DNA from: Treponema sp. OMZ 838
Lineage (GTDB): Bacteria > Spirochaetota > Spirochaetia > Treponematales > Treponemataceae
NCBI RefSeq assembly: GCF_000775995.1
Contig: NZ_CP009227.1
Location: forward strand, 1,054,001-1,118,000
Direction: 5' to 3'
Length of the DNA stretch: 64,000 nucleotides
A program made the position numbers and the translations under genes. The notes under the pieces were generated by a model, which did no database searches, was not told where the DNA came from, and was given only the letters and a program-made list of their open reading frames with translations. Positions 41,574 to 50,948 of this stretch are shown here, piece after piece; the first letter of the stretch is position 1; every line of letters begins with the position of its first letter.

Positions 41574-43979
41574 ATGGAATTAACTCAAGAGTTTATTGAC
41601 GGCCTTACGGTAAATGAGGTCGAAATTATGAAACGAATTGCGGAAGAGCTGAACATTAGAATGCAGCAGGTTTCCGCAGTTATCACATTGGTCAACGAAG
41701 GATGCACAATTCCTTTTATTTCACGGTATCGTAAAGAAATGCACGGCTCGCTGGACGAGGTTCAGGTGCGGGATTCCGATAAATTGTTTAAATCCTATGT
41801 CAACTTGGAAACGCGGCGGCTTGAGATTGTGCGGGGTGTGTTTGCAGCGGGAAAGCTGACTGAGCTGCTCTATGACAACATTATGAAGGCATCAACGCTG
41901 GCAGAGCTTGAAGATATTTGGGCACCCTTCAAAAAGAAGAAAAAGACTCGCGGTATGCTGGCTGTTGAACGCGGCTTGCAGGGCTTAGCGGATTTAATGA
42001 AAGAATTGGAAGAAGCGGAGCTTGTAAAACGGGCACAGGACTTTGTTAAAACCGATTGCGAAGACGAAACGTTGAATGTGCCGACGGTAGAGGATGCGCT
42101 TGCGGGAGCTTCCGATATTATTGCCGAAGAAACAGCGCAGGATACTGAAAACCGGAAAGCGGTACATGACTTCTTTATGGCGACCGGTCTTTTTGAGGTG
42201 AAGGGTATCGGTGATGAAGAAGCGCAGAAAACCTCCGTGTATCAGATGTACTGGGATTATTCCGAAGCGCTGAATCAGATTAAACCGCATCGGGTGCTTG
42301 CTATCAACCGCGGAGAGCGTGAAGGTATTTTGGAAGTAAAAATCAATGTTGATGTAGACGAAGCGGTTGCGCGGGTACAGAGCCGTTCGGTACAGCACAA
42401 CAAATACCACAGTGAAGCGATTGCAGACGGCATTGTCCGGCTGCTCAGTCCTGCGGTACTGCGCGAAATCCGCAGCAACTTAGGCGAAGACGCCGACACC
42501 CACGGCATTACTATTTTTAGCGAAAACTTAAAACATCTTTTGATGACGCAGCCGATTAAGGGAACCCGCGTACTCGGCGTAGACCCCGGTATTAGAACCG
42601 GCACCAAATGCGCTGCCTTAGACGAAACGGGCAAGTACCTCGGCTCTTTTGTTATTTATCAGCATAAGGCAGAGGAAGCAAAAGCCGCGCTGCTCAAGGC
42701 GGTAAAAGACTATAAGGTACAGCTCATCGCAGTGGGCAACGGGACAGGCTCTCACGAGGTACAAGAAATTGTGTCCGATGTGATTAAAATGCATTGCCCC
42801 GAAGTACTGTTTACGGTAGTTGATGAGGACGGCGCCTCTGTGTATTCCGCAGGAGATGTGGCGCGCGAAGAGTTCCCCGACTTGGATTTGACCATCCGCG
42901 GTGCTATCTCCATCGGGCGGCGCTTGCAGGATCCCCTTGCCGAACTCGTCAAAATCGATCCCAAGTCTATCGGTGTTGGGCTCTATCAGCATGACTTAAA
43001 CCAGAAAAAGCTTTCAGAAGAGCTGGATGCGGTTGTCGGTTCGGTAGTAAACAATGTCGGTGTTAATTTGAATACCGCAAGTGCCTCGCTGCTCAAATAC
43101 GTGTCCGGTATTACGAGCGGATTGGCGAAAAAAATTGTCAGCCACCGCGAAAAAACCGGCATCTTTACCGACCGGGAGCAACTTCATAACGTGAGCGGTT
43201 TAGGGCCTAAGACCTTTGAACAATGCGCCGGTTTTTTAAAGATACCGGAGAGCGCCAATCCGCTGGATAACTCGTGGGTACACCCCGAAAACTATCCTGC
43301 AGCGGAGGTTATCTATCAGATTGTACGCAAAAACGAACCGGTAACCAAAGAGGTGCGCACGGAGCTGCAGGAAAAATATCAGCTCGGCGAGCAAACAGTC
43401 AGCGACATTATCGAAGAGCTGAAAAAACCGAACCGTGACCCTCGTGAGGACTGCCCCAAGCCGATTATGCAGCAGGGCGTTCTCTTGTTTGAAGACCTGA
43501 AACTCGGCATGACCGTTAAGGGCAAGATCAAAAACGTTGTGGACTTCGGCGCCTTTGTTGACCTCGGTATTAAGGAAACCGCCCTGCTGCACATCTCCGA
43601 GATGAGCGACAGCTTTGTTTCCGACCCGCTTGAGGCGGTAAAAGTCGGCGATATTGTCGAATGCCGGATTATTGCACTCGACGAAGCGCGCCGCCGCATC
43701 TCACTCAGCCGGAAAAGCGAAAGCGGGGTACAGGGGAAGCTGACCGCAAAGCAAAAGGCGGAAGTAAAAAAGATTACCGTAAAAACCAAGGACGGAAAAA
43801 CCGTTGCGGTTAAGACTAGCAGCGGCGCCCCTGCCGTACAGGGTGAAAAACACCTGAGCCACCGCGGAGAGCGGCAGCCCGCAGTCCGGTCAGAACGGCG
43901 TGTTGCAGAAGCCCGCCCGCGGAAGGACGATGACGGCACAAAGTACAATCCTTTTGCAGCGTTCTTTAATAAGAAGTAA
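41574..43979 (+). CDS. tex: Tex-family RNA-binding protein
   Basis: An 801-residue transcription accessory protein related to Spt6. The N-terminal helical region and YqgF-like RNase H fold (VLGVDPGIRTGTKCAALDETG, about 340-360) are followed by two HhH regions (LNTASASLLKYVSGITSGLAKKIV). An S1 RNA-binding domain spans about 640-710 (GMTVKGKIKNVVDFGAFVDL). The last 80 residues are Lys/Arg-rich and low in complexity. Tex binds nucleic acids and affects transcription of virulence genes in other bacteria. The start appears leaderless. Confidence 0.95.
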   Translation: MELTQEFIDGLTVNEVEIMKRIAEELNIRMQQVSAVITLVNEGCTIPFISRYRKEMHGSLDEVQVRDSDKLFKSYVNLETRRLEIVRGVFAAGKLTELLYDNIMKASTLAELEDIWAPFKKKKKTRGMLAVERGLQGLADLMKELEEAELVKRAQDFVKTDCEDETLNVPTVEDALAGASDIIAEETAQDTENRKAVHDFFMATGLFEVKGIGDEEAQKTSVYQMYWDYSEALNQIKPHRVLAINRGEREGILEVKINVDVDEAVARVQSRSVQHNKYHSEAIADGIVRLLSPAVLREIRSNLGEDADTHGITIFSENLKHLLMTQPIKGTRVLGVDPGIRTGTKCAALDETGKYLGSFVIYQHKAEEAKAALLKAVKDYKVQLIAVGNGTGSHEVQEIVSDVIKMHCPEVLFTVVDEDGASVYSAGDVAREEFPDLDLTIRGAISIGRRLQDPLAELVKIDPKSIGVGLYQHDLNQKKLSEELDAVVGSVVNNVGVNLNTASASLLKYVSGITSGLAKKIVSHREKTGIFTDREQLHNVSGLGPKTFEQCAGFLKIPESANPLDNSWVHPENYPAAEVIYQIVRKNEPVTKEVRTELQEKYQLGEQTVSDIIEELKKPNRDPREDCPKPIMQQGVLLFEDLKLGMTVKGKIKNVVDFGAFVDLGIKETALLHISEMSDSFVSDPLEAVKVGDIVECRIIALDEARRRISLSRKSESGVQGKLTAKQKAEVKKITVKTKDGKTVAVKTSSGAPAVQGEKHLSHRGERQPAVRSERRVAEARPRKDDDGTKYNPFAAFFNKK

Positions 43980-43992
43980 GGCAGCCCATTCC

Positions 43993-44031
43993 AATCAACA
44001 CCTCCAGTACAGAGCATCGGGGGTGTTGATT
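43993..44031 (+). terminator. tex terminator
   Basis: AATCAACACC (43993-44002) pairs with GGTGTTGATT (44022-44031), followed by TCTTT. It lies between tex and the convergent toxin gene. Confidence 0.75.
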
Positions 44032-44033
44032 CT

Positions 44034-44375
44034 TTAGGAGCCGTTTTTCCGGTCTTCTACATCTTTATATACTTCCATATTTTCCCTTTCCCCGATGCCC
44101 CAAACTTCTATAATTTCTACTTTTTCGGGGGTCAGAAGTCGATAAACGATCCGAACACTTTTTCCACAGGCATAAAGTTTATAAAAACCTGTCAAATCCA
44201 TATTAGCTTTATTACCTAACGGAAAACCAAGAAAGGGGTTTTTATCAAGTTTTATAAATTTCTTATCTACCTCAATTTTGATACTGCCATCCAAATTGTT
44301 ATATTCTTCAGCAGCCTCCGGAATTAATTGGATTTTTTCGAATTTGTCTTTTTTTTCTTCCCATTTTTCTGCCAT
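44034..44375 (-). CDS. RelE/ParE-superfamily toxin
   Basis: A 113-residue basic protein with the RelE fold signature: IPEAAEEYNNLDGSIKIEVDKKFIKL for the N-terminal helices, GFPLGNKANMDLTGFYKLYA and KSVRIVYRLL for the beta sheet, and IIEVWGIGERENMEVYKDV at the end. RelE enzymes cut mRNA on the ribosome; ParE relatives poison gyrase. Its ATG overlaps the antitoxin stop by one base (TAATG). Confidence 0.85.
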   Translation of the reverse strand: MAEKWEEKKDKFEKIQLIPEAAEEYNNLDGSIKIEVDKKFIKLDKNPFLGFPLGNKANMDLTGFYKLYACGKSVRIVYRLLTPEKVEIIEVWGIGERENMEVYKDVEDRKNGS

Positions 44376-44647
44376 TATTTATTCCGCAAAGATGATAAGC
44401 TGACTGTCTTTGAAGCGTCATAATGACTTAGCCTGTCTTGAACCATCGAAAAAATTTCTTTATGTTCTTCAAGTTCTTCCAGTTCGGAAAGTTTTTCATA
44501 ACGGTCGAACGGAATCATAACCGCTTCCATAATGTTGTTTTTCATGATGAAAACCGGCTGTTTGTCCTCAGAAATCTTTCTGACAGTCTGCGTAAGAGTT
44601 TTCTGCAACTGGGTTATAGGCATAATTTGAGTAGTTTCCACTAACAT
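44375..44647 (-). CDS. Phd/YefM-family antitoxin
   Basis: A 90-residue protein with the Phd/YefM N-terminal DNA-binding fold (PITQLQKTLTQTVRKISEDK, then QPVFIMKNNIMEAVMIPFDRYEKLSELEE) and a disordered charged tail that would wrap the toxin. GAGGTGAT precedes the ATG. It is first in a two-gene operon with the RelE-like toxin and probably represses it. The AT-rich flank between it and gltX (44648-44802) shows no other gene. Confidence 0.85.
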   Translation of the reverse strand: MLVETTQIMPITQLQKTLTQTVRKISEDKQPVFIMKNNIMEAVMIPFDRYEKLSELEELEEHKEIFSMVQDRLSHYDASKTVSLSSLRNK

Positions 44648-44802
44648 TTCATCACCTCTTAAATATATAATAATATATATTTTTCTATATAGTCAAGTTA
44701 TCCATGACAACAACCAATTAAAAAAACCGTACTTGCTTAAAAGGATAAAAGTTTCTATAATTATAAACTGTCATTTTTTTACAAAATGGTTAGGAGTAAA
44801 AT

Positions 44803-46326
44803 ATGGAAACTCGAAGCCGTTATGCTCCGTCTCCGACAGGATTACAGCACATTGGCGGAGTACGTACTGCATTATTTAATTATCTTTTTTCCCGCGCTAC
44901 CGGCGGAAAATTCATCTTGCGTATAGAAGACACCGATCAAACCCGCTATGCTGCCGAATACGAAACAAATCTTTACGATACCCTTGACTGGCTTGGAATG
45001 GACTGGGATGAAGGCGGCCCGCGCGGAGGCCCTTATGCCCCCTATATTCAATCGCAACGTTCCGAATTATACCGCGAGTACGCCGATAAGCTGGTAAAAA
45101 GCGGCCATGCTTATTATTGCTTTTGCGATGAAGAACGGCTCGAACGCATAAGAAAAATCCAGACCATGAATAAGATGCCTCCGGGCTATGACCGGCACTG
45201 CCGCAATTTAACGCAGGAAGAAATCGATGCGAATATCGCAGCGGGAAAACCCTATGTTATCCGCCTTAAGGTGCCGCTTGAAGGAACAACAGTGTTCCAC
45301 GATGTGCTCCTCGGTACAATCGAGTGGAAAAACGAAGACATCAACCCTGACCCTATCTTGCTGAAAAGCGACGGCTTCCCCACCTATCACTTGGCAAACG
45401 TTGTCGATGATCACTTAATGAAGATTACACATGTCATGCGTGCCCAAGAATGGATTCCCTCTACCCCGATGCATGTCATTATGTATAAGGCATTCGGGTG
45501 GGATCATCCTGATTTTTGCCATTTGCCGATGGTAATGGGAAATGACGGACACAAACTTTCCAAGCGGCACGGCGCGACCAGCTGTAATGAATTCCGCAAC
45601 AACGGCTATTTAAAAGAAGCGATTATCAACTATGTTGCGATGCTCGGTTGTTCTTACGAAGAAGGCCGAGATATGTTCTCACTCCAGGAATTGGGAGAAC
45701 GCTTTAATCCCGAACACATCAATAAAGCCCCTGCAATCTTCGACTATAAAAAACTGGAATGGTTTAACGGACAGTATATGCGGCTTAAAACCGATGAAGA
45801 ACTCTTTGAGTTGACATGGCCGTTCATTGCGAACTCCGGAATCTTCGGTGAGCAAGATCAAGCAGCGCGTGAAGCAGCCGGATTACGTTTTGCCGACCAG
45901 ACTCTGCTTAAACCTACCGATGAACAAAAGGCAATGCTGATGAAGGTGATGCCGCTCATTAAAGAACGCCTCCACTTTTTGACGGAAGCCCCGCAAATGG
46001 TGCGGTTCCTCTTTGAAGAACCGACTGTGCCGCCTGCAGAAGAGATTATCCCCAAGAAACTGGATGCGGAGAAAACGAAGGCGGTACTCGAAAAAGCAAA
46101 GATCGTTCTGCCTTCGATTGCAAACCTTGACGAGCACGCGGCAAGCGAGGTGTTCCGTGCGGAGGCAGAGGCAATGGGCGTTAAATTGGGCGACTTTATG
46201 ATGCCGATGCGTATGGCCGTTACGGGCAGCCGCGTAAGTCCGCCGCTGGTCGGTTCGATACAGATCTTAGGTATAGACCGCTCTATTGCCCGTATCGAAA
46301 AAACAATCAAGGAACGCTTTGCATAG
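44803..46326 (+). CDS. gltX: Glutamyl-tRNA synthetase
   Basis: A 507-residue class I aminoacyl-tRNA synthetase that charges tRNA-Glu in the cytoplasm. The HIGH-type motif is in YAPSPTGLQHIGGV (about 6-19) and the KMSKS-type motif in HKLSKRHGA. A YYCFCDEERL segment follows the Rossmann insertion. Length is normal. TTAGGAG lies before the ATG. glyQS follows 42 bases later with its own ribosome-binding site, so the two synthetases are probably co-transcribed. Confidence 0.97.
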   Translation: METRSRYAPSPTGLQHIGGVRTALFNYLFSRATGGKFILRIEDTDQTRYAAEYETNLYDTLDWLGMDWDEGGPRGGPYAPYIQSQRSELYREYADKLVKSGHAYYCFCDEERLERIRKIQTMNKMPPGYDRHCRNLTQEEIDANIAAGKPYVIRLKVPLEGTTVFHDVLLGTIEWKNEDINPDPILLKSDGFPTYHLANVVDDHLMKITHVMRAQEWIPSTPMHVIMYKAFGWDHPDFCHLPMVMGNDGHKLSKRHGATSCNEFRNNGYLKEAIINYVAMLGCSYEEGRDMFSLQELGERFNPEHINKAPAIFDYKKLEWFNGQYMRLKTDEELFELTWPFIANSGIFGEQDQAAREAAGLRFADQTLLKPTDEQKAMLMKVMPLIKERLHFLTEAPQMVRFLFEEPTVPPAEEIIPKKLDAEKTKAVLEKAKIVLPSIANLDEHAASEVFRAEAEAMGVKLGDFMMPMRMAVTGSRVSPPLVGSIQILGIDRSIARIEKTIKERFA

Positions 46327-46368
46327 CAGTCAGCGACACTTTGCATAACTAAAAAAGGAGCTTACAGT

Positions 46369-47721
46369 ATGGAAGATCACGCAATTTCAATGGAAAAAAT
46401 TGTCAGCCTGTGCAAGAGGCGCGGTTTTGTGTTTCAGTCTTCTGAAATTTACGGAGGGCAAAACGGGGCATGGGATTACGGCCCGCTCGGGATTGAATTA
46501 AAAAACAACATCGCCCGCGCATGGTGGAAGGAAATGACCCAGCTGCACAACTCAATTGTCGGTATCGATGCAGCTATTTTGATGCACCCACGTGTGTGGG
46601 AGGCTTCCGGGCATGTGGAGAACTTTACCGATCCGTTGGTTGACTGCAAAAAATGTAAAGCACGCTTCCGTGCCGATCAGATTGATCAGGACAAGTTAGC
46701 TAAAAAAGAATGCCCCGACTGCGGCGGTGAACTCACCGATGTACGGAAGTTCAACCTGATGTTTAAAACCCATATCGGACCGACGGACGATAACAGCAAT
46801 CTCATCTACTTACGCCCCGAAACCGCACAGGGTATCTATGTGAACTATAAAAACGTTGCGCAGTCCAACCGGATGAAAATTCCCTTCGGTATTGCGCAAA
46901 TCGGAAAGGCATTCCGGAACGAGATTGTAACGAAAAACTTTATCTTCCGTACCTGCGAATTTGAGCAGATGGAAATGCAGTTTTTTGTAAAGCCGGGTAC
47001 CGACGACGAGTGGTTCAACTACTGGCGTGAACAGCGGTGGGCGTTCTACAAAAAGCACGGTGTCCGCATGGATAAACTACGCTGGCATCAGCATGGCCCG
47101 GATGAGCTTGCTCACTATGCAAAAGACGCCTACGATATCGAATACGAATTCCCGATGGGCTTTAAAGAGCTTGAAGGTGTGCACAACCGGACAAATTTTG
47201 ACCTGACCCGCCATACCGAATATTCCGGTAAGGATATGCAGTATATCGATCAGGATAACGGCAACGAGCGGTATATTCCGTACATCATCGAAACCTCAGC
47301 CGGTTTAACCCGCAACCTTTTGATGTTCCTCTGCGATGCGTACGAAGAGCAAAAAGTTGCCGACAAAGGCAACGATGATGATTGGCGAACCGTGTTACAT
47401 TTTCATCCGGTTATTGCGCCGATTACCGTAGCGGTGCTGCCTTTGATGAAAAAAGACGGACTTGCGGAATTGGCACAGGATATTCAAGCGGAATTGCGCG
47501 AAGACTTCCGCACAGACTACGACCAATCCGGCGCAATCGGTAAACGATACCGCCGCCAAGATGAAGCGGGAACTCCGTTCTGTGTTACCGTCGATTATGA
47601 CAGCAAAGAAGACGGAACCGTAACCTTACGCTTCCGCGATTCTATGGAGCAGGTTCGCATTCCCCGCACAGAACTTGCAAACCGCATCAGAACCGAAATA
47701 AAAAATTACACAAGGGCGTAG
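46369..47721 (+). CDS. glyQS: Glycyl-tRNA synthetase, single-chain dimeric type
   Basis: A 450-residue class II synthetase of the homodimeric type, not the alpha2-beta2 type. It starts with ISLCKRRGFVFQSSEIYGG-like features (VSLCKRRGFVFQSSEIYGG at 12-30). It carries a four-cysteine zinc-ribbon-like insert (CKKC...CPDC, about 94-124), the LRPETAQGIYVNYK motif 2 region, an RTCEFEQMEMQFF segment and the C-terminal anticodon-binding domain with KRYRRQDEAGTPFCVT. AAAGGAG precedes the ATG. Confidence 0.96.
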   Translation: MEDHAISMEKIVSLCKRRGFVFQSSEIYGGQNGAWDYGPLGIELKNNIARAWWKEMTQLHNSIVGIDAAILMHPRVWEASGHVENFTDPLVDCKKCKARFRADQIDQDKLAKKECPDCGGELTDVRKFNLMFKTHIGPTDDNSNLIYLRPETAQGIYVNYKNVAQSNRMKIPFGIAQIGKAFRNEIVTKNFIFRTCEFEQMEMQFFVKPGTDDEWFNYWREQRWAFYKKHGVRMDKLRWHQHGPDELAHYAKDAYDIEYEFPMGFKELEGVHNRTNFDLTRHTEYSGKDMQYIDQDNGNERYIPYIIETSAGLTRNLLMFLCDAYEEQKVADKGNDDDWRTVLHFHPVIAPITVAVLPLMKKDGLAELAQDIQAELREDFRTDYDQSGAIGKRYRRQDEAGTPFCVTVDYDSKEDGTVTLRFRDSMEQVRIPRTELANRIRTEIKNYTRA

Positions 47722-47731
47722 GCGATATTTT

Positions 47732-47783
47732 CCCGTATAATACAGATAGCACAACATAAACAGCGACACGAGTGTTATACGGG
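47732..47783 (+). promoter_or_regulatory. Inverted repeat containing a TATAAT box
   Basis: CCCGTATAATAC (47732-47743) and GTGTTATACGGG (47772-47783) are complementary at 11 of 12 positions across a 28-base loop. A TATAAT sits in the left arm. It lies between glyQS and the phosphatidyltransferase gene and could be a terminator, a promoter with an operator, or both. Confidence 0.45.
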
Positions 47784-47812
47784 ACGCAATACTCTCTTAC
47801 GCGGAGTTTTCT

Positions 47813-48838
47813 ATGGCTAAAAAATATTTATATAGTGCAGAAGATCAATCTATTCTATCGCCGATATTATATAAGTTTTTCGTTAATCCTTTGGTAGAAA
47901 TTTTACCTTATCGTGTACCGGCAAATTTTATTACATTTTCATCCTTTCTTTGTATTATTACTGCTTTTTGTGTCGCAGTACATGGGTACTATGTCGGAAG
48001 GTACGACCACTGGTGGCTTATTCCATTACTTGCACTGATGTATTTGACCGGCGATTGTGCCGATGGAAAACAAGCTCGAAAAACAGGAACCGGTTCACCG
48101 CTTGGTGAATATTTTGACCATTTTTTAGACTGTTTTGTGACCGGTCTTTTAATGAGTATTCTGATGATATCTTTCAAGATAACAAAACCGGCTCTTATTA
48201 CAATAGGCTTCTTTAATTTATATGCAGGGCAGATTGGAAGTTTCTGGGAACGCTATAAGCGGCGGGTAATGTTTTTTGGAAAAATCGGATCCAATGAAGG
48301 AATTGTTGCTATCGGGTTGACATCGTGGCTTATGTCAATACCGTCGATTCACGCAGCAGCAGATACAGTTCTTATTTTGAATATAACAGGCGGAGAAGCT
48401 CTGCTGATCACTATTATGTCGGGAACAGCCATCTCCGCAATTCATTCAATCATCCGATCTCATGCAATTTCTATCCGTCTCATTGCGCATTTAATACTAT
48501 CGTTTGCCGTTACCTATACCGCTGCCTGTCTCTTTGGGAAGAACAATATGGTGTATATCACAGGTGTGGTAAGTTTCTATAATGTATTTTTCCTTTCTTC
48601 ACTTTTAGCAGCAACAAACCTTGACAGCCGTGAGTGCTTACCGGACATTATCATCCCTCTTTCATTCATATTATTCTTTTTGATCCCGAATTATACTTCA
48701 CTTATTCAACATGTACAAATTGTATATTTGGTAGTGCGGGTTGCGATAAAGTTTATCTCGTTTGTCAGAATAAACCGGCAGTATTGGTATTGGATTAATC
48801 CGCCGCCGCCGGATGAAGGTCTTTCATCAACGCGGTAA
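47813..48838 (+). CDS. CDP-alcohol phosphatidyltransferase (choline/ethanolamine type)
   Basis: A 341-residue membrane enzyme with about eight hydrophobic helices. The CDP-alcohol phosphotransferase signature is complete: D-C-A-D-G-K-Q-A-R-K-T-G-T-G, then PLGEYFDHFLD, with the eight conserved residues in place (about 82-106). The length and helix number resemble the diacylglycerol choline/ethanolaminephosphotransferases that treponemes use to make phosphatidylcholine from CDP-choline, rather than the short PgsA type. The donor alcohol cannot be fixed from sequence. CGGAG lies before the ATG. Its 3' end overlaps the convergent glycerophosphodiesterase gene by 44 bases. Confidence 0.85.
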   Translation: MAKKYLYSAEDQSILSPILYKFFVNPLVEILPYRVPANFITFSSFLCIITAFCVAVHGYYVGRYDHWWLIPLLALMYLTGDCADGKQARKTGTGSPLGEYFDHFLDCFVTGLLMSILMISFKITKPALITIGFFNLYAGQIGSFWERYKRRVMFFGKIGSNEGIVAIGLTSWLMSIPSIHAAADTVLILNITGGEALLITIMSGTAISAIHSIIRSHAISIRLIAHLILSFAVTYTAACLFGKNNMVYITGVVSFYNVFFLSSLLAATNLDSRECLPDIIIPLSFILFFLIPNYTSLIQHVQIVYLVVRVAIKFISFVRINRQYWYWINPPPPDEGLSSTR

Positions 48839-49553
48839 TCCGATCGGGGTAGTCGGTAATAAGACTGTCTACCCCCATTTCAATCAGCTGCCGGTAATCG
48901 CACTGAATACTGCCGAACCACGGATTGACACGGATACCAGCCCGGTGCAAAGCCCCAACCAGTTCGGGCGTTACACAATAAGCTGATGGGTGATAACATT
49001 CGATACCGAGGTTCTGCACATACTGCTCAGGATGAATTTGCCAACTGTCTACCAATAGTCCGCAAACAACCGATGCATCGAGCTTCTTCATCCGTAGTAC
49101 ACTTTCGTGATTAAAAGACGACACAATACAGCGGCTGATCAGTTTGTACTCCTTCATCAGCTGATATACAACTTCTTCAATTCCTTCATAAACAAAAACG
49201 CCGGTTTTTAATTCAATATTTGAAATAATATTCGGCTGTGTTGCAATATATTCAAAGTATTCCCGCAATGAAGGAATGGATGCAAAATCTATCGTTTCAG
49301 GATGCGGCTTTGCGGCATTCAACGCTTTTAACTCATGGTATGTTTTCTGTCCGACCAACCCCGTACCGTCAGTCGTGCGGTCAACCGTTTCATCGTGAAT
49401 AATAACAGCCTCGCCATCTTTTGAAAGATGCACATCAAACTCTATCCCGTCGCACCCGGCTTCTACTGCTTTCCGAAAGGCAAGCATGGTGTTTTCAGGG
49501 TACCGGCTGCGGAATCCCCTGTGCGCAATATTAAGCATTGTTTTTTCCATCAT
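48795..49553 (-). CDS. Glycerophosphodiester phosphodiesterase
   Basis: A protein of about 250 residues of the GDPD family, which hydrolyses deacylated phospholipids to glycerol-3-phosphate and an alcohol. The catalytic signature is clear: NIAHRGFRSRYPENTMLAF, then GCDGIEFDVHLSKDG and IIHDETVDRTTDGTG. There is no signal peptide, so it is cytoplasmic and not a surface GlpQ antigen. Start choice is uncertain: ATGs at 49553, 49550 and 49538 are possible, and a TATAAT (49565-49560) ends only 6 bases before the first. The pairing with a phosphatidyltransferase gene on the opposite strand suggests lipid turnover. Confidence 0.92.
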   Translation of the reverse strand: MMEKTMLNIAHRGFRSRYPENTMLAFRKAVEAGCDGIEFDVHLSKDGEAVIIHDETVDRTTDGTGLVGQKTYHELKALNAAKPHPETIDFASIPSLREYFEYIATQPNIISNIELKTGVFVYEGIEEVVYQLMKEYKLISRCIVSSFNHESVLRMKKLDASVVCGLLVDSWQIHPEQYVQNLGIECYHPSAYCVTPELVGALHRAGIRVNPWFGSIQCDYRQLIEMGVDSLITDYPDRITALMKDLHPAAAD

Positions 49554-49559
49554 GACGGG

Positions 49560-49565
49560 ATTATA
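49560..49565 (-). promoter_or_regulatory. -10 box, probably leaderless or near-leaderless start
   Basis: TATAAT on the minus strand lies 6 bases before the first candidate ATG of the phosphodiesterase gene. A weak TGTACA -35 candidate lies 18 bases further upstream. Confidence 0.45.
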
Positions 49566-49624
49566 GCACAGAGGAGGCAATGATGTACACGTAAGATTTT
49601 TCCAATCACAGATTTATCACAGAC

Positions 49625-50299
49625 TTAACCATCCGTTGCACTTCCCTGTGAAGTTTGTATAGGAATTTGTTCACCTAAATAACGGGGAGCGGCTTTAATC
49701 AGAATTGCACCGACTGCTTTTATCCGTGCAAAAAATTCCCGTATCTGACGGCGTTTTTCTCCGTAGATAAACCGCCGGTCGCTCGCAACTCCGTATGCCT
49801 CAAGACCCAAACAGCGTGCAATATAGAGAGCCCGATATAAATGATACTGCTGCGTTACAATCACCACTTTTTTTGCACAAAAAATATCCCGCGCTCGGTA
49901 ACAGCTATCGTACGTAGAAAAACCGGCATGATCCGTAAACACACAATCAGCCGGAACACTTCTTTCTACTGCATACTGTTTCATTGCTTTTACTTCATCA
50001 TAGCTTTTTGTACCATGATCACCACTCATCAGAATCGCCGGAGAAATACCGGCACGGTACAAATCGATACCGGTTATAATTCTATCTTCTAGGATATGGC
50101 TCGGCTGTCCGTTGCGCCAAACACGCGCACCTAACACTAAAATGCAATCAGATTTCGAGAGGCACTCATCATCAGCATTTTTGACATATTGTTTTGCAAA
50201 GCGAACCATATCGTAATTGATCCAAAGCGCGACAAAAATAAACGCACCACATACGATAACTATTTTTTTCATAAAACTTCTGCGTGTTGATATCTTCAT
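49625..50299 (-). CDS. SanA/YdcF-like (DUF218) membrane-anchored protein
   Basis: A 224-residue protein with one N-terminal membrane helix (about 10-28) and a periplasmic DUF218 domain: ILVLGARVWRNGQPSHILEDRI, ILMSGDHGTKSYDEVKAMKQYA, STYDSCYRARDIF and VIVTQQYHLYRALYIA. SanA and its relatives influence envelope permeability and vancomycin sensitivity in enterobacteria; the biochemical activity is unclear. The ATG at 50299 follows GGGAAG. A second Met at residue 10 would remove only the basic head. Confidence 0.88.
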   Translation of the reverse strand: MKISTRRSFMKKIVIVCGAFIFVALWINYDMVRFAKQYVKNADDECLSKSDCILVLGARVWRNGQPSHILEDRIITGIDLYRAGISPAILMSGDHGTKSYDEVKAMKQYAVERSVPADCVFTDHAGFSTYDSCYRARDIFCAKKVVIVTQQYHLYRALYIARCLGLEAYGVASDRRFIYGEKRRQIREFFARIKAVGAILIKAAPRYLGEQIPIQTSQGSATDG

Positions 50300-50345
50300 A
50301 GTATCTTCCCATCAATTTTAACGATAATAATGACAGATAGTTGCG

Positions 50346-50630
50346 TTATACCATTCTTCGTAACATTCCGTACAGACGGCGAAAGTGTAGAACGATAAAA
50401 AAACCGATAAGGCTAACAATCAATACACCGAATATTACTTTGATTGAACTGATCATTTGAGCAATAAATTGTAACACCACGAAAAAATACGGCTTTTGTT
50501 CGAAAATTGGATACGCGGTATACCCATCAAAAGACATCGGTATAGACATCACTATAATAATACATCCGAGTATTGAAAGGATAAACGAAATTCCAAAATA
50601 CAATCTAAGATATTTTAACAGCCGGTTCAT
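50346..50630 (-). CDS. Small two-helix membrane protein
   Basis: A 94-residue protein with two hydrophobic segments (about 12-33 and 63-82) and a basic, arginine-rich C-terminus. I do not recognise a family. It follows another small membrane protein after 5 bases and overlaps no other frame of interest, so both are probably real and translated together. Confidence 0.6.
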   Translation of the reverse strand: MNRLLKYLRLYFGISFILSILGCIIIVMSIPMSFDGYTAYPIFEQKPYFFVVLQFIAQMISSIKVIFGVLIVSLIGFFIVLHFRRLYGMLRRMV

Positions 50631-50635
50631 GTAGT

Positions 50636-50899
50636 TTAAGCCTTTCTCAATAACTTTGCAAATACTTGGCCTGTTCCCCAGAATACCAATCCGAGCGTTA
50701 CATTCGATACGACCTTTTCAAGATATGCTAATTGATTTAATGTTGCATGCCCCTGCGTTAAAATATCAATAACTAAATTAAGTGCTGCAGCAAGAATAGA
50801 GAGCGTAATAAAAATGACGCTGGCAATTTGGATATATTTCGGTATGTCAATGTCTTGCAGCGTCTGCTTTTTCTTTTCTACAGTTTCATTTTCATTCAT
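50636..50899 (-). CDS. Small two-helix membrane protein
   Basis: An 87-residue protein with a charged N-terminus (MNENETVEKKKQTLQDIDIP), two membrane segments (about 24-46 and 64-82) and a short basic tail. No family recognised. AGGAGC lies 8 bases before the ATG. Upstream partner of the 94-residue membrane protein. Confidence 0.6.
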   Translation of the reverse strand: MNENETVEKKKQTLQDIDIPKYIQIASVIFITLSILAAALNLVIDILTQGHATLNQLAYLEKVVSNVTLGLVFWGTGQVFAKLLRKA

Positions 50900-50948
50900 G
50901 ATATGCTCCTAATTGATTTGATTTGTTTACGTATTGACTTCCATTATA

